DNA of 20,589 nucleotides from Acidifodinimicrobium sp049967035 (GCA_049967035.1 JBMFTM010000009.1:1-20589); one strand, 5' to 3'. Shown: positions 7,088-15,285, counted from the first letter of the stretch. The notes: generated by a model not told the origin, from the letters alone. Numbers and translations are program-made.

Positions 7088-7881
7088 GTGCTCTCTTGGA
7101 TACAACAATCAAACTAGTGAAAGATTTCGAGCTTGAAAATTTAAACAAAGAGGGGCAGAATTTCTTAATCGATGAGAAGCTTCTGGATAAGGAGATAGAA
7201 TCAGCCCACCTTAACAAAAATGATATTGTCCTCGACATCGGCGCAGGATTTGGATATATAACTGAAAGATTGGCTAGGATATGCAATGTGATAGCTATAG
7301 AGAAGGATTTTAGGTTGTACTCTTATCTTGTTAGCACATTTGAGCTGAATAAGAGGGTAACACTTATAAATCACGACGTAACGGACATGATCCTTCCAAA
7401 CTTCACCAAGATCGTATCAAATCCCCCTTATGATATAGTGGACAGGATTCTCCTTAAGATATCAAGATATGATTACTCTACCGGCGTTATGATACTGCCA
7501 AATACGCTCGCCGAAAGCCTGACAGAAGGAAAAAAAGAGACAGTCCTGTCTTTCTCATTGAAGCAATTCATGGACTTCAAGGAGATATGCACGGTAAGCA
7601 AGGATAAGTTTTATCCCCAGCCGAGGGTAACAAGCAAGATGGTCTTTATTGAAAGGAAAAAAACAGATATAATACAGAAAGTCCTTGAAAGGTCTGAGTC
7701 TCTGGTTAAAAATGCGATACTAGAAGCTGACAGGGATATGAATTCAAAGACAAAAAGAAACAGCAAGGACTATCTACTGGAGAGAATAAACAGTATAGGA
7801 GATATTTCAAAGAAAACAATTAAGCAGCTGAACTTAAATGAGCTAAACACGCTCGTTGAATTTTTAAGAGAGAATTACTGA
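7084..7881 (+). CDS. ksgA: rRNA adenine dimethyltransferase (KsgA/Dim1 family)
   Basis: A 265-residue class I methyltransferase expected to dimethylate the two adjacent adenines in the terminal loop of 16S rRNA during small-subunit maturation. Seen: GQNFLID at 24-30 (family GQ-FL), SAM-binding motif LDIGAGFG at 50-57, acidic E73, catalytic motif SNPPYD at 112-117, and FYPQPRVTSKMV, the family's characteristic proline-rich segment. The C-terminal helical domain (about 195-265) is present. The catalytic motif reads NPPYD where most family members have N-L/I-P-Y. It overlaps the zinc-ribbon gene by four bases upstream and meets SMC tail to tail with a seven-base overlap. Confidence 0.88.
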   Translation: MSALLDTTIKLVKDFELENLNKEGQNFLIDEKLLDKEIESAHLNKNDIVLDIGAGFGYITERLARICNVIAIEKDFRLYSYLVSTFELNKRVTLINHDVTDMILPNFTKIVSNPPYDIVDRILLKISRYDYSTGVMILPNTLAESLTEGKKETVLSFSLKQFMDFKEICTVSKDKFYPQPRVTSKMVFIERKKTDIIQKVLERSESLVKNAILEADRDMNSKTKRNSKDYLLERINSIGDISKKTIKQLNLNELNTLVEFLRENY

Positions 7882-10800
7882 ACCTTCTGCTTTACAGCCT
7901 CATTTATATCTATGCTAACCGCTCTGCTTATACCTGAATCATCCATATAGACGCCATACGCCTTGTCTACATTCAAGATAGTTGTATCATTGTGCGAGAT
8001 TATTATGAACTGGGCGCCCTCGGAGAAATTCTTCAGCAAAGAGGAAAACTTAGAGGCATTAACTGAATCTAAAGCTGCGTCAACTTCATCCAAAACATAG
8101 AACTGGGAGCCTGTTAATTTTGACATAGCCAGAAGAAGGCATATTGCAACGATCGACTGCTCCCCTCCGCTGAGCCCCACTACCGAATGCACTCTTTTGT
8201 TTGGGAGGTCAACTCTTATCTCTAGGCCGGTTCCGAATACATCTTCCTGATTCTCTGGGATTAAGCTCGCATGGCCCCCTGTAACAAAGTTAAATGTTTT
8301 GTCGAAGATATCATTAAGAGAAGAGAGCGTGTCCATAAGCGCCTGCAGCTTCTTTTGATCAATGTCTCTTATCACGTCCAGAAGCTTCTGTTTCTCCCCA
8401 TTCAGAACATCCAATTGAGCTTTATTCTCATTGAATTTTGCCAATGCTTCATCAAACTTCGAAACCGCTAACTCATTTATCGGCCCGAAATTGTCTACCT
8501 TTTTAGTTATGCTATTCAGTCTGCTCTGTATATTCTGCAGGTCATCTTTCTCGTCTAAAACTATCCCATTGAGGTCATAGCCTTTCATCTCCTCTTCCAA
8601 TGTCTCCAATTTTGCATTTATGGCTGCTTTCTTTAGGTTCAGTTCATTTAGCTGGTTCACAAACTTCTGATTCTCATGCGTAAGGCCTTCAACCTGCCTG
8701 TCTAGCTTGGTAAGGTCTGCCATCAGCTCCTCTCTTCTTTTCCTAAGATCAACCAAAGTCTTCGACTTTGATTCAACTTCCGCTTTTGATTTCTCAAGCT
8801 CCTTCTCCATACTGCCAAGTTTATTTTTCAACTGCGAGATCTCAGACTCAAATTTCAACTTTTCTTTGGATAGATCTTGGAGCCTCTTTCCAGTGTTGTT
8901 TAACTCAAACTTCAGGCTGTTCTCTATCTTATTTGAAGAGCTTGCCAGCCTTATCTCTAATTCTCTTATCTCTTTGTCCAGTATTTCTATCTCAGCCTTA
9001 TAGTTTTTCTGGTCCCCTGCCGGCGATTCGATCATCCTAAGTGATTCTATGAGCTTCGCCCTGCTTCCCTCCAACTCCGATATTTTCTTGCTTATGTCTT
9101 CCTCGGACCCGGACAAAGTTTTAGCACTTGATTGCGCTTCATTAAGTTCCTTTTCGACTTCCTTTAGCTTCTGCTCTGAGTAATTTATCCTCGAAAGGAG
9201 GAAATTCAACTCCCCTTCCTTCTTCGCAAGCTTCTCCGAAAGCTCATTCTTATCTAGATTCTGCTGCTCCAGCTCCCTTGTCAGTTCTGATACTGATCTA
9301 TTCAATGCAAGGATATCTGACCTATTTGAGGAGCCACCAGATATCACGCCATTCTTCTCAAATACTGTGCCATCCAAAGTCACCATCCTGTACTTGCCTA
9401 TCATTTTCTTTGCATTTTGGAACGAATCAAACAAAACAGTGTCAGAGAGTGCGAATTTGACCGCTCCTTCGAATTTCGGATCATACTCCACCAGATTTAT
9501 CAGATAATCTATGACCCCAGTTTCCGACGGGTGGCTGCTGACTGGGAAGTATATGATCTTGTTCAATGGTATGAAAGAAAAAGAACCGAGCCTGTTGCTC
9601 TTAAGCATTTCTATAGCTTTAGAAGCCGTGTCCTCTGTGTCGACCACTATGAAATCAGCTCTCCTGCCTATCGCATTAAATATGGCTTCGGAATGTGCCG
9701 GGTCCTTGACCCTGAACAACTGCGAAAGCGTGCCGTAAACTCCAGGGATTGAAGCGCTCAGCTTACTGGAGACCTCAACTGCTCTGCTGTACTCAAACAT
9801 GGCCGACCTCTTTGATATCAAGCTCTGCTCTATGCCCTTTATGGACCTCTCACGCTGAGAAAGCTCGGACCTGAGCTTCTCCACCTCCGATTTAAGCTCC
9901 GAAAACTTTATCGTAGATGAGTTCTTCTCGGCGGACAGACTTGCCTTCAATTCATTAAGGGATGCTATCTTCTCCTGCTTTTCAAGAAGTTTTGGATAAT
10001 TTGATAAAGCTAACTTATAATCATAGAGCTCTTTGTTTATCCTCCCAAGTTCTTTCTCCATGTCTTCTATCTTTGTATGGTAATTCTCTGCCTTTGAGGC
10101 TGCCTTGTAAAGCTCGTCTCTTTTCTCCTGCAGCGACCTCAATGTTTTTGTGTCGCGGTCTATCATGCTGTTCTCAGCTTCTATCTGCTTTTCTATCTCT
10201 TCCCGAGATGATTCAAGGTTCTTAATTGTGCTTATTATCTGATTCAATTGCTCTGAATCTGTACCGCTTAGAATCCTTAACCTACCGACCTCACTTTCTA
10301 AAGACCTGTAATTTTCCTCGGCCTCCGAGATCTCCTTCTCTCCTTCTTCCCCAGCCCTTACATTTATCTCTTCTATCTCTTTGTTTATCTCGCTTTTCTT
10401 CTTTGCTATCTCCTCTATCTCTTTTTCAAGCCCCCCGGATTTGCCTTTGATCGCATCATATTCATCCTGTAATGATGCCAAATCTTTGTCTATGCTCTGC
10501 TTTCTAAGCAGTAAAGACTTCACTTTCAATACCCTCTGCTGCTCTTTAAGTCCCTTGAACTCATCGGCCCTTTTCTTCTCTTCATTCAACTGATCCATGA
10601 ACTTCTGTCTTTCTTTCTGCATCATCTCTATCTTTGATATGTTCTCATCGACCTTTTTCAGCTCGTCTATGCTTTTCTCCTTTTTCTCCTCGAAAACGCT
10701 TATACCTGAAAGGCTTTTTATTATCTCCAATTTCTCCTCAGAAGGCAAAGAGGTTATCTCCAATATCTCTCCCTGCGGGACTATGTTAAAGTTATTTTTA

Positions 10801-11207
10801 TCAAGCTTCACTTCTGCCAGGAGATTCAATATCTCTTCCCTTGTGGATGCCTTTCCATTTACTCTGAATGCGCTCTTCCCGCTCTTGTCAACTTTCCTCA
10901 TCAAGGCGACTTCTTTTTCCTCAGTGCTCTTGAAGCTGCCATCTGAATTATCCAAAGTCAACTTGACATAGGCTGTCTCCGCCGGCTTTTGCTTCTTTCC
11001 TCCGTTGAAAACAAGGTCTGACAGCATCTCGCTTCTCATTTCTTTCTTAGATGATTCGCCTAAAACAAACATTATCGCATCTATTATGTTGCTCTTGCCA
11101 GAACCGTTTGCCCCGACTATCGCATTTATCGACTTAGAGAAGGTGAACTTATTTGAGCCATAGAAAGACTTGAAGTTGTTCAGCTCTATCTCCTTTATGT
11201 AGGTCAT
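7875..11207 (-). CDS. smc: Chromosome segregation ATPase SMC
   Basis: A 1110-residue full-length SMC protein. Walker A is GANGSGKS at 32-39. Long coiled coils flank a hinge at about 490-620, which includes GVYGTLSQLF and a second globular stretch ending ISGG. The ABC signature LSGGEQS starts at 1012, and Walker B is FYVLDEVDAALD with catalytic E1041. It would dimerise through the hinge and compact or organise the chromosome. No ScpA (kleisin) gene is adjacent, although it often follows smc. The ATG at 11207 is preceded by AGGGAG seven bases upstream, a usable ribosome binding site. It is transcribed alone. Confidence 0.97.
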   Translation of the reverse strand: MTYIKEIELNNFKSFYGSNKFTFSKSINAIVGANGSGKSNIIDAIMFVLGESSKKEMRSEMLSDLVFNGGKKQKPAETAYVKLTLDNSDGSFKSTEEKEVALMRKVDKSGKSAFRVNGKASTREEILNLLAEVKLDKNNFNIVPQGEILEITSLPSEEKLEIIKSLSGISVFEEKKEKSIDELKKVDENISKIEMMQKERQKFMDQLNEEKKRADEFKGLKEQQRVLKVKSLLLRKQSIDKDLASLQDEYDAIKGKSGGLEKEIEEIAKKKSEINKEIEEINVRAGEEGEKEISEAEENYRSLESEVGRLRILSGTDSEQLNQIISTIKNLESSREEIEKQIEAENSMIDRDTKTLRSLQEKRDELYKAASKAENYHTKIEDMEKELGRINKELYDYKLALSNYPKLLEKQEKIASLNELKASLSAEKNSSTIKFSELKSEVEKLRSELSQRERSIKGIEQSLISKRSAMFEYSRAVEVSSKLSASIPGVYGTLSQLFRVKDPAHSEAIFNAIGRRADFIVVDTEDTASKAIEMLKSNRLGSFSFIPLNKIIYFPVSSHPSETGVIDYLINLVEYDPKFEGAVKFALSDTVLFDSFQNAKKMIGKYRMVTLDGTVFEKNGVISGGSSNRSDILALNRSVSELTRELEQQNLDKNELSEKLAKKEGELNFLLSRINYSEQKLKEVEKELNEAQSSAKTLSGSEEDISKKISELEGSRAKLIESLRMIESPAGDQKNYKAEIEILDKEIRELEIRLASSSNKIENSLKFELNNTGKRLQDLSKEKLKFESEISQLKNKLGSMEKELEKSKAEVESKSKTLVDLRKRREELMADLTKLDRQVEGLTHENQKFVNQLNELNLKKAAINAKLETLEEEMKGYDLNGIVLDEKDDLQNIQSRLNSITKKVDNFGPINELAVSKFDEALAKFNENKAQLDVLNGEKQKLLDVIRDIDQKKLQALMDTLSSLNDIFDKTFNFVTGGHASLIPENQEDVFGTGLEIRVDLPNKRVHSVVGLSGGEQSIVAICLLLAMSKLTGSQFYVLDEVDAALDSVNASKFSSLLKNFSEGAQFIIISHNDTTILNVDKAYGVYMDDSGISRAVSIDINEAVKQKVQ

Positions 11208-11231
11208 TTTTTTCTCCCTTTTTTGATATCA

Positions 11232-11265
11232 GATTATAAATATACAATTCACGATTATATTATTA
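11232..11265 (-). promoter_or_regulatory. AT-rich promoter region of smc
   Basis: Two candidate TATA elements lie here on the minus strand, around 11232-11246 and 11252-11265. The distal one would give a leader of about 25 bases that still contains the AGGGAG ribosome binding site; the proximal one would exclude it. The distal box is therefore preferred. Confidence 0.4.
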
Positions 11266-11416
11266 AGCTTTTTATTGTTATTTATCGGTATTAATACCCC
11301 ATAACTCATTGATCTCCTCCATAAATATCGGAGCTTTCTTGCTCATTTTTTGTAATTATGACTACATGAAGTTTAAGCTTTTCTATAAAGGCAAATGATT
11401 GATGACTATAGGCTAT

Positions 11417-12211
11417 TCACTTGGAGTGAGCCTCAACGAGGTTCTTGAATTTATCGACTAAGTAATCGCCCCTGATACTTACAACCACCTCTGAGCTTGG
11501 ATGGACGTCCTTGTCATTCTGTGTGAAAATGAAAACCGTCTTCCCGTCAACGATTATGAACCTGCCCAGGTCTATGTTGAGCTTCGCGAACTTGCCTACT
11601 TTGTTGATCTCATGCTCCAGCTCTTCTTTAAGCTGCTCTATAGGCGCGTAGATCTTGACGCTTACACCCTTCGCCTTTGCCTCAGATAAAGCCCTATTTA
11701 AGGCCCTTATCTTTTGCTCCAATGATTTCTCTGTGCTGACTATGAGTACCTCATCCTTTGCATTCCTTATCTCGTTCTTTATTCTCATGAAAGCAGATGG
11801 CAAGCCCTGGTAGGCTGATGCCACCTCGCCCTCTTTTACAAAGGTCACACCTTTCTCATAAAGCTTCTGCAAGTCCTTTAGAACTTCACTGTCCTTCAGC
11901 TTCTCTATCTTTTCTATCTGGCTTTTGTAGTTCTCCTCAGCTTTTTCTTTTATGTTTGCAAGCAATTCAGATGGAGGTATAGCTTTATAGGTTATGGGCT
12001 TGCCAAGTTCCCTGACGACGAAACCTGCATTTTCCAAAGAAACAAGTATGTCATAGGACCTTGATTTAGGTATGTTCGCCAGATCGCTAAGCTTGCCATT
12101 GGTCGACCTACCCTGCGAAAGCAGTGCAAGCCATATTTTGGCTTCGTACATGTTCAGCCCGAACATCCTTCTGACTTTCCCTATGTAATCTTCGCTGAAT
12201 GACAATGGCAT
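11417..12211 (-). CDS. TrmB-family transcriptional regulator
   Basis: A 264-residue regulator. The N-terminal 70 residues form a winged helix-turn-helix (GLNMYEAKIWLALLSQGR, then a recognition-helix region IPKSRSYDILVSLENAGFV). A short coiled coil (about 90-120) follows. The C-terminal half has the phospholipase-D-like TrmB effector domain, with VLIVSTEKS and VKIYAPIEQL. In Thermococcus and relatives these proteins sense sugars, but the ligand here is unknown. I chose the ATG at 12211 because GGAGG lies four bases before it; an in-frame TTG at 12244 would bury that site inside the gene. A 22-base inverted repeat just upstream of the TATA box is a candidate operator. No sugar transporter genes lie nearby, so the target is unclear. 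Confidence 0.85.
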   Translation of the reverse strand: MPLSFSEDYIGKVRRMFGLNMYEAKIWLALLSQGRSTNGKLSDLANIPKSRSYDILVSLENAGFVVRELGKPITYKAIPPSELLANIKEKAEENYKSQIEKIEKLKDSEVLKDLQKLYEKGVTFVKEGEVASAYQGLPSAFMRIKNEIRNAKDEVLIVSTEKSLEQKIRALNRALSEAKAKGVSVKIYAPIEQLKEELEHEINKVGKFAKLNIDLGRFIIVDGKTVFIFTQNDKDVHPSSEVVVSIRGDYLVDKFKNLVEAHSK

Positions 12212-12213
12212 AT

Positions 12214-12220
12214 AACCTCC
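12214..12220 (-). promoter_or_regulatory. Strong ribosome binding site deciding the trmB-like start
   Basis: On the minus strand GGAGGTT ends two to three bases before the ATG at 12211 and matches the anti-Shine-Dalgarno sequence. It is one of the few strong sites in a window where most genes look leaderless. Confidence 0.7.
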
Positions 12221-12260
12221 TACTACTAAAAAGTTATCAAACAAAATAAAACAATCCCCA

Positions 12261-12270
12261 ATATATAAAG
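12261..12270 (-). promoter_or_regulatory. TATA box of the trmB-like gene
   Basis: On the minus strand CTTTATATAT is centred about 54 bases before the ATG, giving a predicted leader of about 28 bases that contains the GGAGG site. Confidence 0.5.
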
Positions 12271-12278
12271 TTTTACTA

Positions 12279-12300
12279 CTCGGCTATTCGAATAGTTGAG
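12279..12300. promoter_or_regulatory. Candidate operator: 22-base inverted repeat
   Basis: CTCGGCTATTC followed directly by GAATAGTTGAG. The two 11-base arms pair along their whole length if two G-T pairs are allowed; the core CTATTCGAATAG is a perfect palindrome. It lies immediately upstream of the TATA box of the regulator gene, a place where a bound dimer could touch the initiation factors. Autoregulation is inference. Confidence 0.45.
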
Positions 12301-12440
12301 GGGGCGGATTTACCACGTGGCTCCTGTTTTTAACCGAGGTTATATGCTCCAACACAAGGATTTAGGGCGGATTCTCCTCCTACAGCGATCTTGGGGCTCC
12401 ATGCATGACGGGGGTCTCCTGCTGGACAAAGTCTTTATCA
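12301..12440. other. GC-rich non-coding island with internal repeats
   Basis: In the 310-base gap between two divergent genes this stretch is clearly richer in G and C than its surroundings. GGGCGGATT occurs at 12302-12310 and 12365-12373, each followed by GGCTCC (12319-12324 and 12395-12400); a related GGTCTCC follows near 12413. Also present are CCACGTGG (12313-12320) and the arms TAACC/GGTTA (12331-12342). A TATA-like ATTTATATGATAAAG on the minus strand at about 12434-12447 could start a transcript near 12417 that runs through the island. Short open frames exist on both strands (up to about 50 codons) but look unlike proteins. Candidates are a structured non-coding RNA or an eroded mobile element. 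Confidence 0.4.
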
Positions 12441-12489
12441 TATAAATAACCCACCGACAGATAAGTAGGTCTACATTCGAGAAAGGAGA

Positions 12490-12500
12490 ACTTTTATTAA
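12490..12500 (+). promoter_or_regulatory. TATA box of the spermidine-synthase-like gene
   Basis: ACTTTTATTAA, preceded by the purine-rich GAAAGGAGA as a possible BRE, is centred about 26 bases before the ATG at 12522. Confidence 0.5.
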
Positions 12501-12521
12501 CTCCTGAATATAGAGAAGATT

Positions 12522-13247
12522 ATGAGTTTAATGAGGAAAATATTCGGAATCAAGGAACCCGACTTCAATATACTAGACGAAGAGGACAGAAAGGAGCTTA
12601 GATATGGAGTCATTACATACTCGAGGCTATTCAAAGGCGGGAAGATCTATACCAACGCATATTGGGACTTCTTTGCGCCACTGCCAAGCTTATACCCCTC
12701 CCCTAAGGTGCTGATGATAGGCTTGGGAGGGGGAACGATACTCTTCCAATTCAAAAGGCTATACGGGAACAAAGTTTCGCTTTCGGCTGTAGAGGTAGAC
12801 CAAAGAGTAGCCGAACTGTACAGAAGATTTATGGCCGACAGCAAGATAGATGCTGAAATCATAATAGCCGACGGAGCAAAATACTTGGAGACGCATAGGG
12901 GATACGACATAATAATCCTTGATGCGTATATATCTGATTATATACCGAAGCCTTTTCTTACCGATAAATTCGTGGAAAATGCTTACGCCGCACTAAACAA
13001 AGAAGGCGTGCTGGCGATAAACTATGCAATGAGCATAAAGGACATGCTTTACTTCAACAGCTATATAGGAAAATTGGAGAAGAGATTCAACGTCTACAGA
13101 GTATCCAGCAGCATCCTATCCGGAAACACCATAATCATATGCTCTAAAGGGATCAAAAAAGCAGAGATGATCGATAGAGTAAAAAGAAATTTCGACACGA
13201 AATTTGGGGGTGAACATGTGCTCAGGGCCTATGAAAACATGTATTAG
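12522..13247 (+). CDS. Spermidine-synthase-like methyltransferase-fold protein
   Basis: A 241-residue protein with the Rossmann fold of the spermidine synthase family. Seen: GLGGGT at 67-72 (cofactor loop), VEVD at 90-93, DGAKYL at 118-122 and ILDAYISDYIPKPFLTDKFV (132-151). The N-terminal substrate region typical of true aminopropyltransferases, with its conserved Gln, Tyr and His residues, is not seen, so polyamine synthesis is doubtful. Stand-alone proteins of this kind are common in archaea and bacteria with unknown substrates. It ends four bases before the archease gene on the opposite strand and starts from its own leaderless promoter. Confidence 0.7.
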   Translation: MSLMRKIFGIKEPDFNILDEEDRKELRYGVITYSRLFKGGKIYTNAYWDFFAPLPSLYPSPKVLMIGLGGGTILFQFKRLYGNKVSLSAVEVDQRVAELYRRFMADSKIDAEIIIADGAKYLETHRGYDIIILDAYISDYIPKPFLTDKFVENAYAALNKEGVLAINYAMSIKDMLYFNSYIGKLEKRFNVYRVSSSILSGNTIIICSKGIKKAEMIDRVKRNFDTKFGGEHVLRAYENMY

Positions 13248-13251
13248 CGGA

Positions 13252-13710
13252 TCACACGTCAACTACGACCATCGCCCTGTAGGCTCCCTTTCTTCCCTCT
13301 ACTTTGAGCCTGTGCATTGAGACGCCCTTTACATCCACTACCGTCTCGTGCAGCTTTGGATCAATCTTTGACCCTTTGCACGCGCATTTGAGCATGTAAC
13401 CTTTGTCTCCATCTTTGCTGATACGCACTTTAAACTCACTGAAAACCATTCTCTCGATATCTTTCAAGGCGATGATCTCATGAAGAAACAACAGCAGAAG
13501 CTGGTCTATATCGCCAGCCTTCACGGCGATTTTCCTAAATTTATCCGCACTCACCTTGTCCAGTCTGTTTATCATCACATTTTCCAAAGCATAAGCGCAG
13601 TTTTCAAACAAGCTCTCTAAGCTTTCCCCTCTCCCTTCAAAAGCCACGTCCGCGCTGGTTATATTGTCCAAAAACTTATAGCCTTTTCCTCTCTTTGTCA
13701 TTTTAATCAT
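13252..13710 (-). CDS. Archease, RtcB activator
   Basis: A 152-residue archease, the cofactor that helps RtcB become guanylylated and turn over. YKFLDNITSADV (11-22), the helix SLESLFENCAYALENVM, the FSEFKV segment and VKGVSMHRLKVE with the terminal VVVDV match the family. The usual DHTADV motif is altered to DNITSADV with two extra residues and no histidine. The two aspartates known to matter in the human protein correspond, by my alignment, to D21 and D151 and are both kept. The start overlaps the RtcB stop as ATGA, so the pair is translationally coupled. An internal ATG at 13701 is an alternative start. Confidence 0.9.
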   Translation of the reverse strand: MIKMTKRGKGYKFLDNITSADVAFEGRGESLESLFENCAYALENVMINRLDKVSADKFRKIAVKAGDIDQLLLLFLHEIIALKDIERMVFSEFKVRISKDGDKGYMLKCACKGSKIDPKLHETVVDVKGVSMHRLKVEGRKGAYRAMVVVDV

Positions 13711-15152
13711 CCCTTTATCACGCCGAGCGGGAGAAACTTAGCTACTTTCTTTGATATCCCTGCTTTGTCAACGCTGTCAACAACCTCGTTTACATCCTTG
13801 TATGCCCCTCCCGCCTCCTCTGCTAGCCCAGACAGGGAATCTGTGTCCACATATATGCCGCTTCTTATCATTTCATCCTTTAGCTTCTTCCCATCATACT
13901 TTTCCTTCGCTTTGTGCCTGCTCATCACCCTCCCTGCCCCATGGACAGTTGAGCAAAACGTCTGCCTTGAGTTCTCTGATCCTACTAGAAGGTAACTTGC
14001 TGTCTGCATGCTACCGCCTATGAGGACGGGCGAGCCTTCTTTCCTGTACAATGCTGGAATTTCTTTTCTGCCAGGGTAGTAACTCGCGGTAGCGCCCTTC
14101 CTGTGGACCAGGAGCTCCAGATCCTCGCCGTCGACTTTATGCCTCTCCAAGGTGGCTCTGTTGTGCGCTACATCATAAACTATATCAATGCCCAATGAGT
14201 CCGAGTCTGACTTGAAAATCTTGGAGAATACCTCCCTTACCCTTTGAAGTATGATCTGCTTATTTGCAAAGCTTATGTTTACGCCACAGCCCATCGCCTT
14301 GTAGTAGTCTTGCCCGTCATTCGACAGAAATGGAACGGCAGCCAGCTCCCTATCCGGAACCTCTATCCCATACTTCGATTTCATGATTTTCGCAAATGAG
14401 TTCATATAATCTGAAGCAATCTGATGCCCAGCCCCCCTAGAACCCGTGTGAACTAAGATTAAGATCTGGTCATCAAAAAGGCCCCACTCCTTTGCTAAAT
14501 CCTCATCAAAGATGTTAGTTGAAACAAGATGCTCGATCTCGAGGTAGTGGTTGCCAGACCCTAGCGTCCCTATCTGGTTCAAACCTCTCTTAATCGCAGC
14601 CTTAGACAATTTGTCGCTGTCTGCCCAGCCTGCATTTCCATTCAATTCGATCCTCTCCAGGTCTTCCTTCTTCCCAAATCCATGCTCGACAGCCCATTTT
14701 GCCCCGCCATCTGCCAGCTCTCTGAAATCTGATTCCTTTAGCTTCACCTTGCTCTCTGACCCTACACCAGAGGGCACCGCCTTAAAAAGCTCCTCGATTA
14801 CCGTCCTAAGCTTTGATTTAACGTCTTTCAATGTAAGGTTAGTCCTTATAAGCCTGACTGAGCAGTTTATGTCAAAACCTATCATCCCCGGTGAGATAAC
14901 TCCTCCGTTGTTTACATCGAAAGCTGCAACTGTGCCGATCGGAGCGCCATAACCAGAATGTGCATCCGGCATAAGGATAACCTCTTTCTCTATGCCAGGC
15001 AAGGAAGCAACATTAGCAGCCTGTTCGTAAACCTGAGGGTCTAGATTTTTTATTATGTTCTCTGTTCCAAATAAATGAATTGGAACCTTCATACCGTCCT
15101 TGAAGGTCTTGTCTACCATCCACTCCAAATCCCCGACTCTCCTCGCTTCCAT
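13707..15152 (-). CDS. rtcB: RNA-splicing ligase RtcB
   Basis: A 481-residue tRNA-splicing ligase that joins 2',3'-cyclic phosphate (or 3'-phosphate) and 5'-hydroxyl RNA ends using GTP and Mn2+. All key residues are visible: GFDINC with D94 and C97, GSGNH with H202, VHTGSRG with H235, YDVAHN with H330, and the guanylylated H404 in VHGAGR. Positions nearly coincide with those of the Pyrococcus enzyme. The residue after C97 is Ser, where most have Gly. There is no intein, although archaeal RtcB genes often carry one. I chose the ATG at 15152: a TATA box at 15178-15188 gives a leaderless start there, and family members begin near this point. ATG 15170 and GTG 15173 are alternatives. Confidence 0.97.
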   Translation of the reverse strand: MEARRVGDLEWMVDKTFKDGMKVPIHLFGTENIIKNLDPQVYEQAANVASLPGIEKEVILMPDAHSGYGAPIGTVAAFDVNNGGVISPGMIGFDINCSVRLIRTNLTLKDVKSKLRTVIEELFKAVPSGVGSESKVKLKESDFRELADGGAKWAVEHGFGKKEDLERIELNGNAGWADSDKLSKAAIKRGLNQIGTLGSGNHYLEIEHLVSTNIFDEDLAKEWGLFDDQILILVHTGSRGAGHQIASDYMNSFAKIMKSKYGIEVPDRELAAVPFLSNDGQDYYKAMGCGVNISFANKQIILQRVREVFSKIFKSDSDSLGIDIVYDVAHNRATLERHKVDGEDLELLVHRKGATASYYPGRKEIPALYRKEGSPVLIGGSMQTASYLLVGSENSRQTFCSTVHGAGRVMSRHKAKEKYDGKKLKDEMIRSGIYVDTDSLSGLAEEAGGAYKDVNEVVDSVDKAGISKKVAKFLPLGVIKG

Positions 15153-15177
15153 GAATAATAATATTAGCATCACAATG

Positions 15178-15188
15178 GATATAATAGT
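15178..15188 (-). promoter_or_regulatory. TATA box of rtcB-archease
   Basis: On the minus strand CTATTATATCC is centred about 30 bases before the ATG at 15152. This spacing supports the chosen rtcB start over the upstream ATG and GTG codons. Confidence 0.45.
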
Positions 15189-15275
15189 TATTCAAACAAA
15201 GTGAACTGGAAAATCAACTATTCAAATCATAGGATGAAAGCGAACCTAAAAAAATATAGGCAGATACAGCGAGCC

Positions 15276-15285
15276 TTAAATTTTG
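15276..15285 (+). promoter_or_regulatory. TATA box of thiI
   Basis: CTTAAATTTT is centred about 26 bases before the ATG at 15306. It falls inside the longer in-frame extension that begins with GTG at 15201, which argues against that longer start. Confidence 0.4.

Noticed and set aside
8271..10971. Several long plus-strand frames opposite smc
   Set aside because: They mirror the biased codons of the coiled-coil gene, are rich in Ser, Leu and Phe, and lack promoters or recognisable motifs.
12301..12440. RNase P RNA or SRP RNA in the GC-rich island
   Set aside because: The universal RNase P P4 segments (GAGGAAAGTCC and ACAGAAA) and the SRP helix 8 motif were looked for on both strands and not found; the island is also too short.
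12295..12441. Plus-strand frame of about 49 codons starting with TTG across the GC-rich island
   Set aside because: Weak start codon, no ribosome binding site or correctly spaced TATA box, and its repeats are better explained at the DNA or RNA level.
12380..12490. Minus-strand frame of about 36 codons ending QQETPVMHGAPRSL, considered as the tail of an IS200/IS605 tnpB gene
   Set aside because: No zinc-finger or DDE/RuvC-like residues and no upstream part of a transposase are present; the resemblance to tnpB tails is only an impression.
13751..14952. Plus-strand frames opposite rtcB
   Set aside because: The opposite strand encodes a complete, well-conserved RtcB; these frames are Ser/Pro/Leu-rich shadows.
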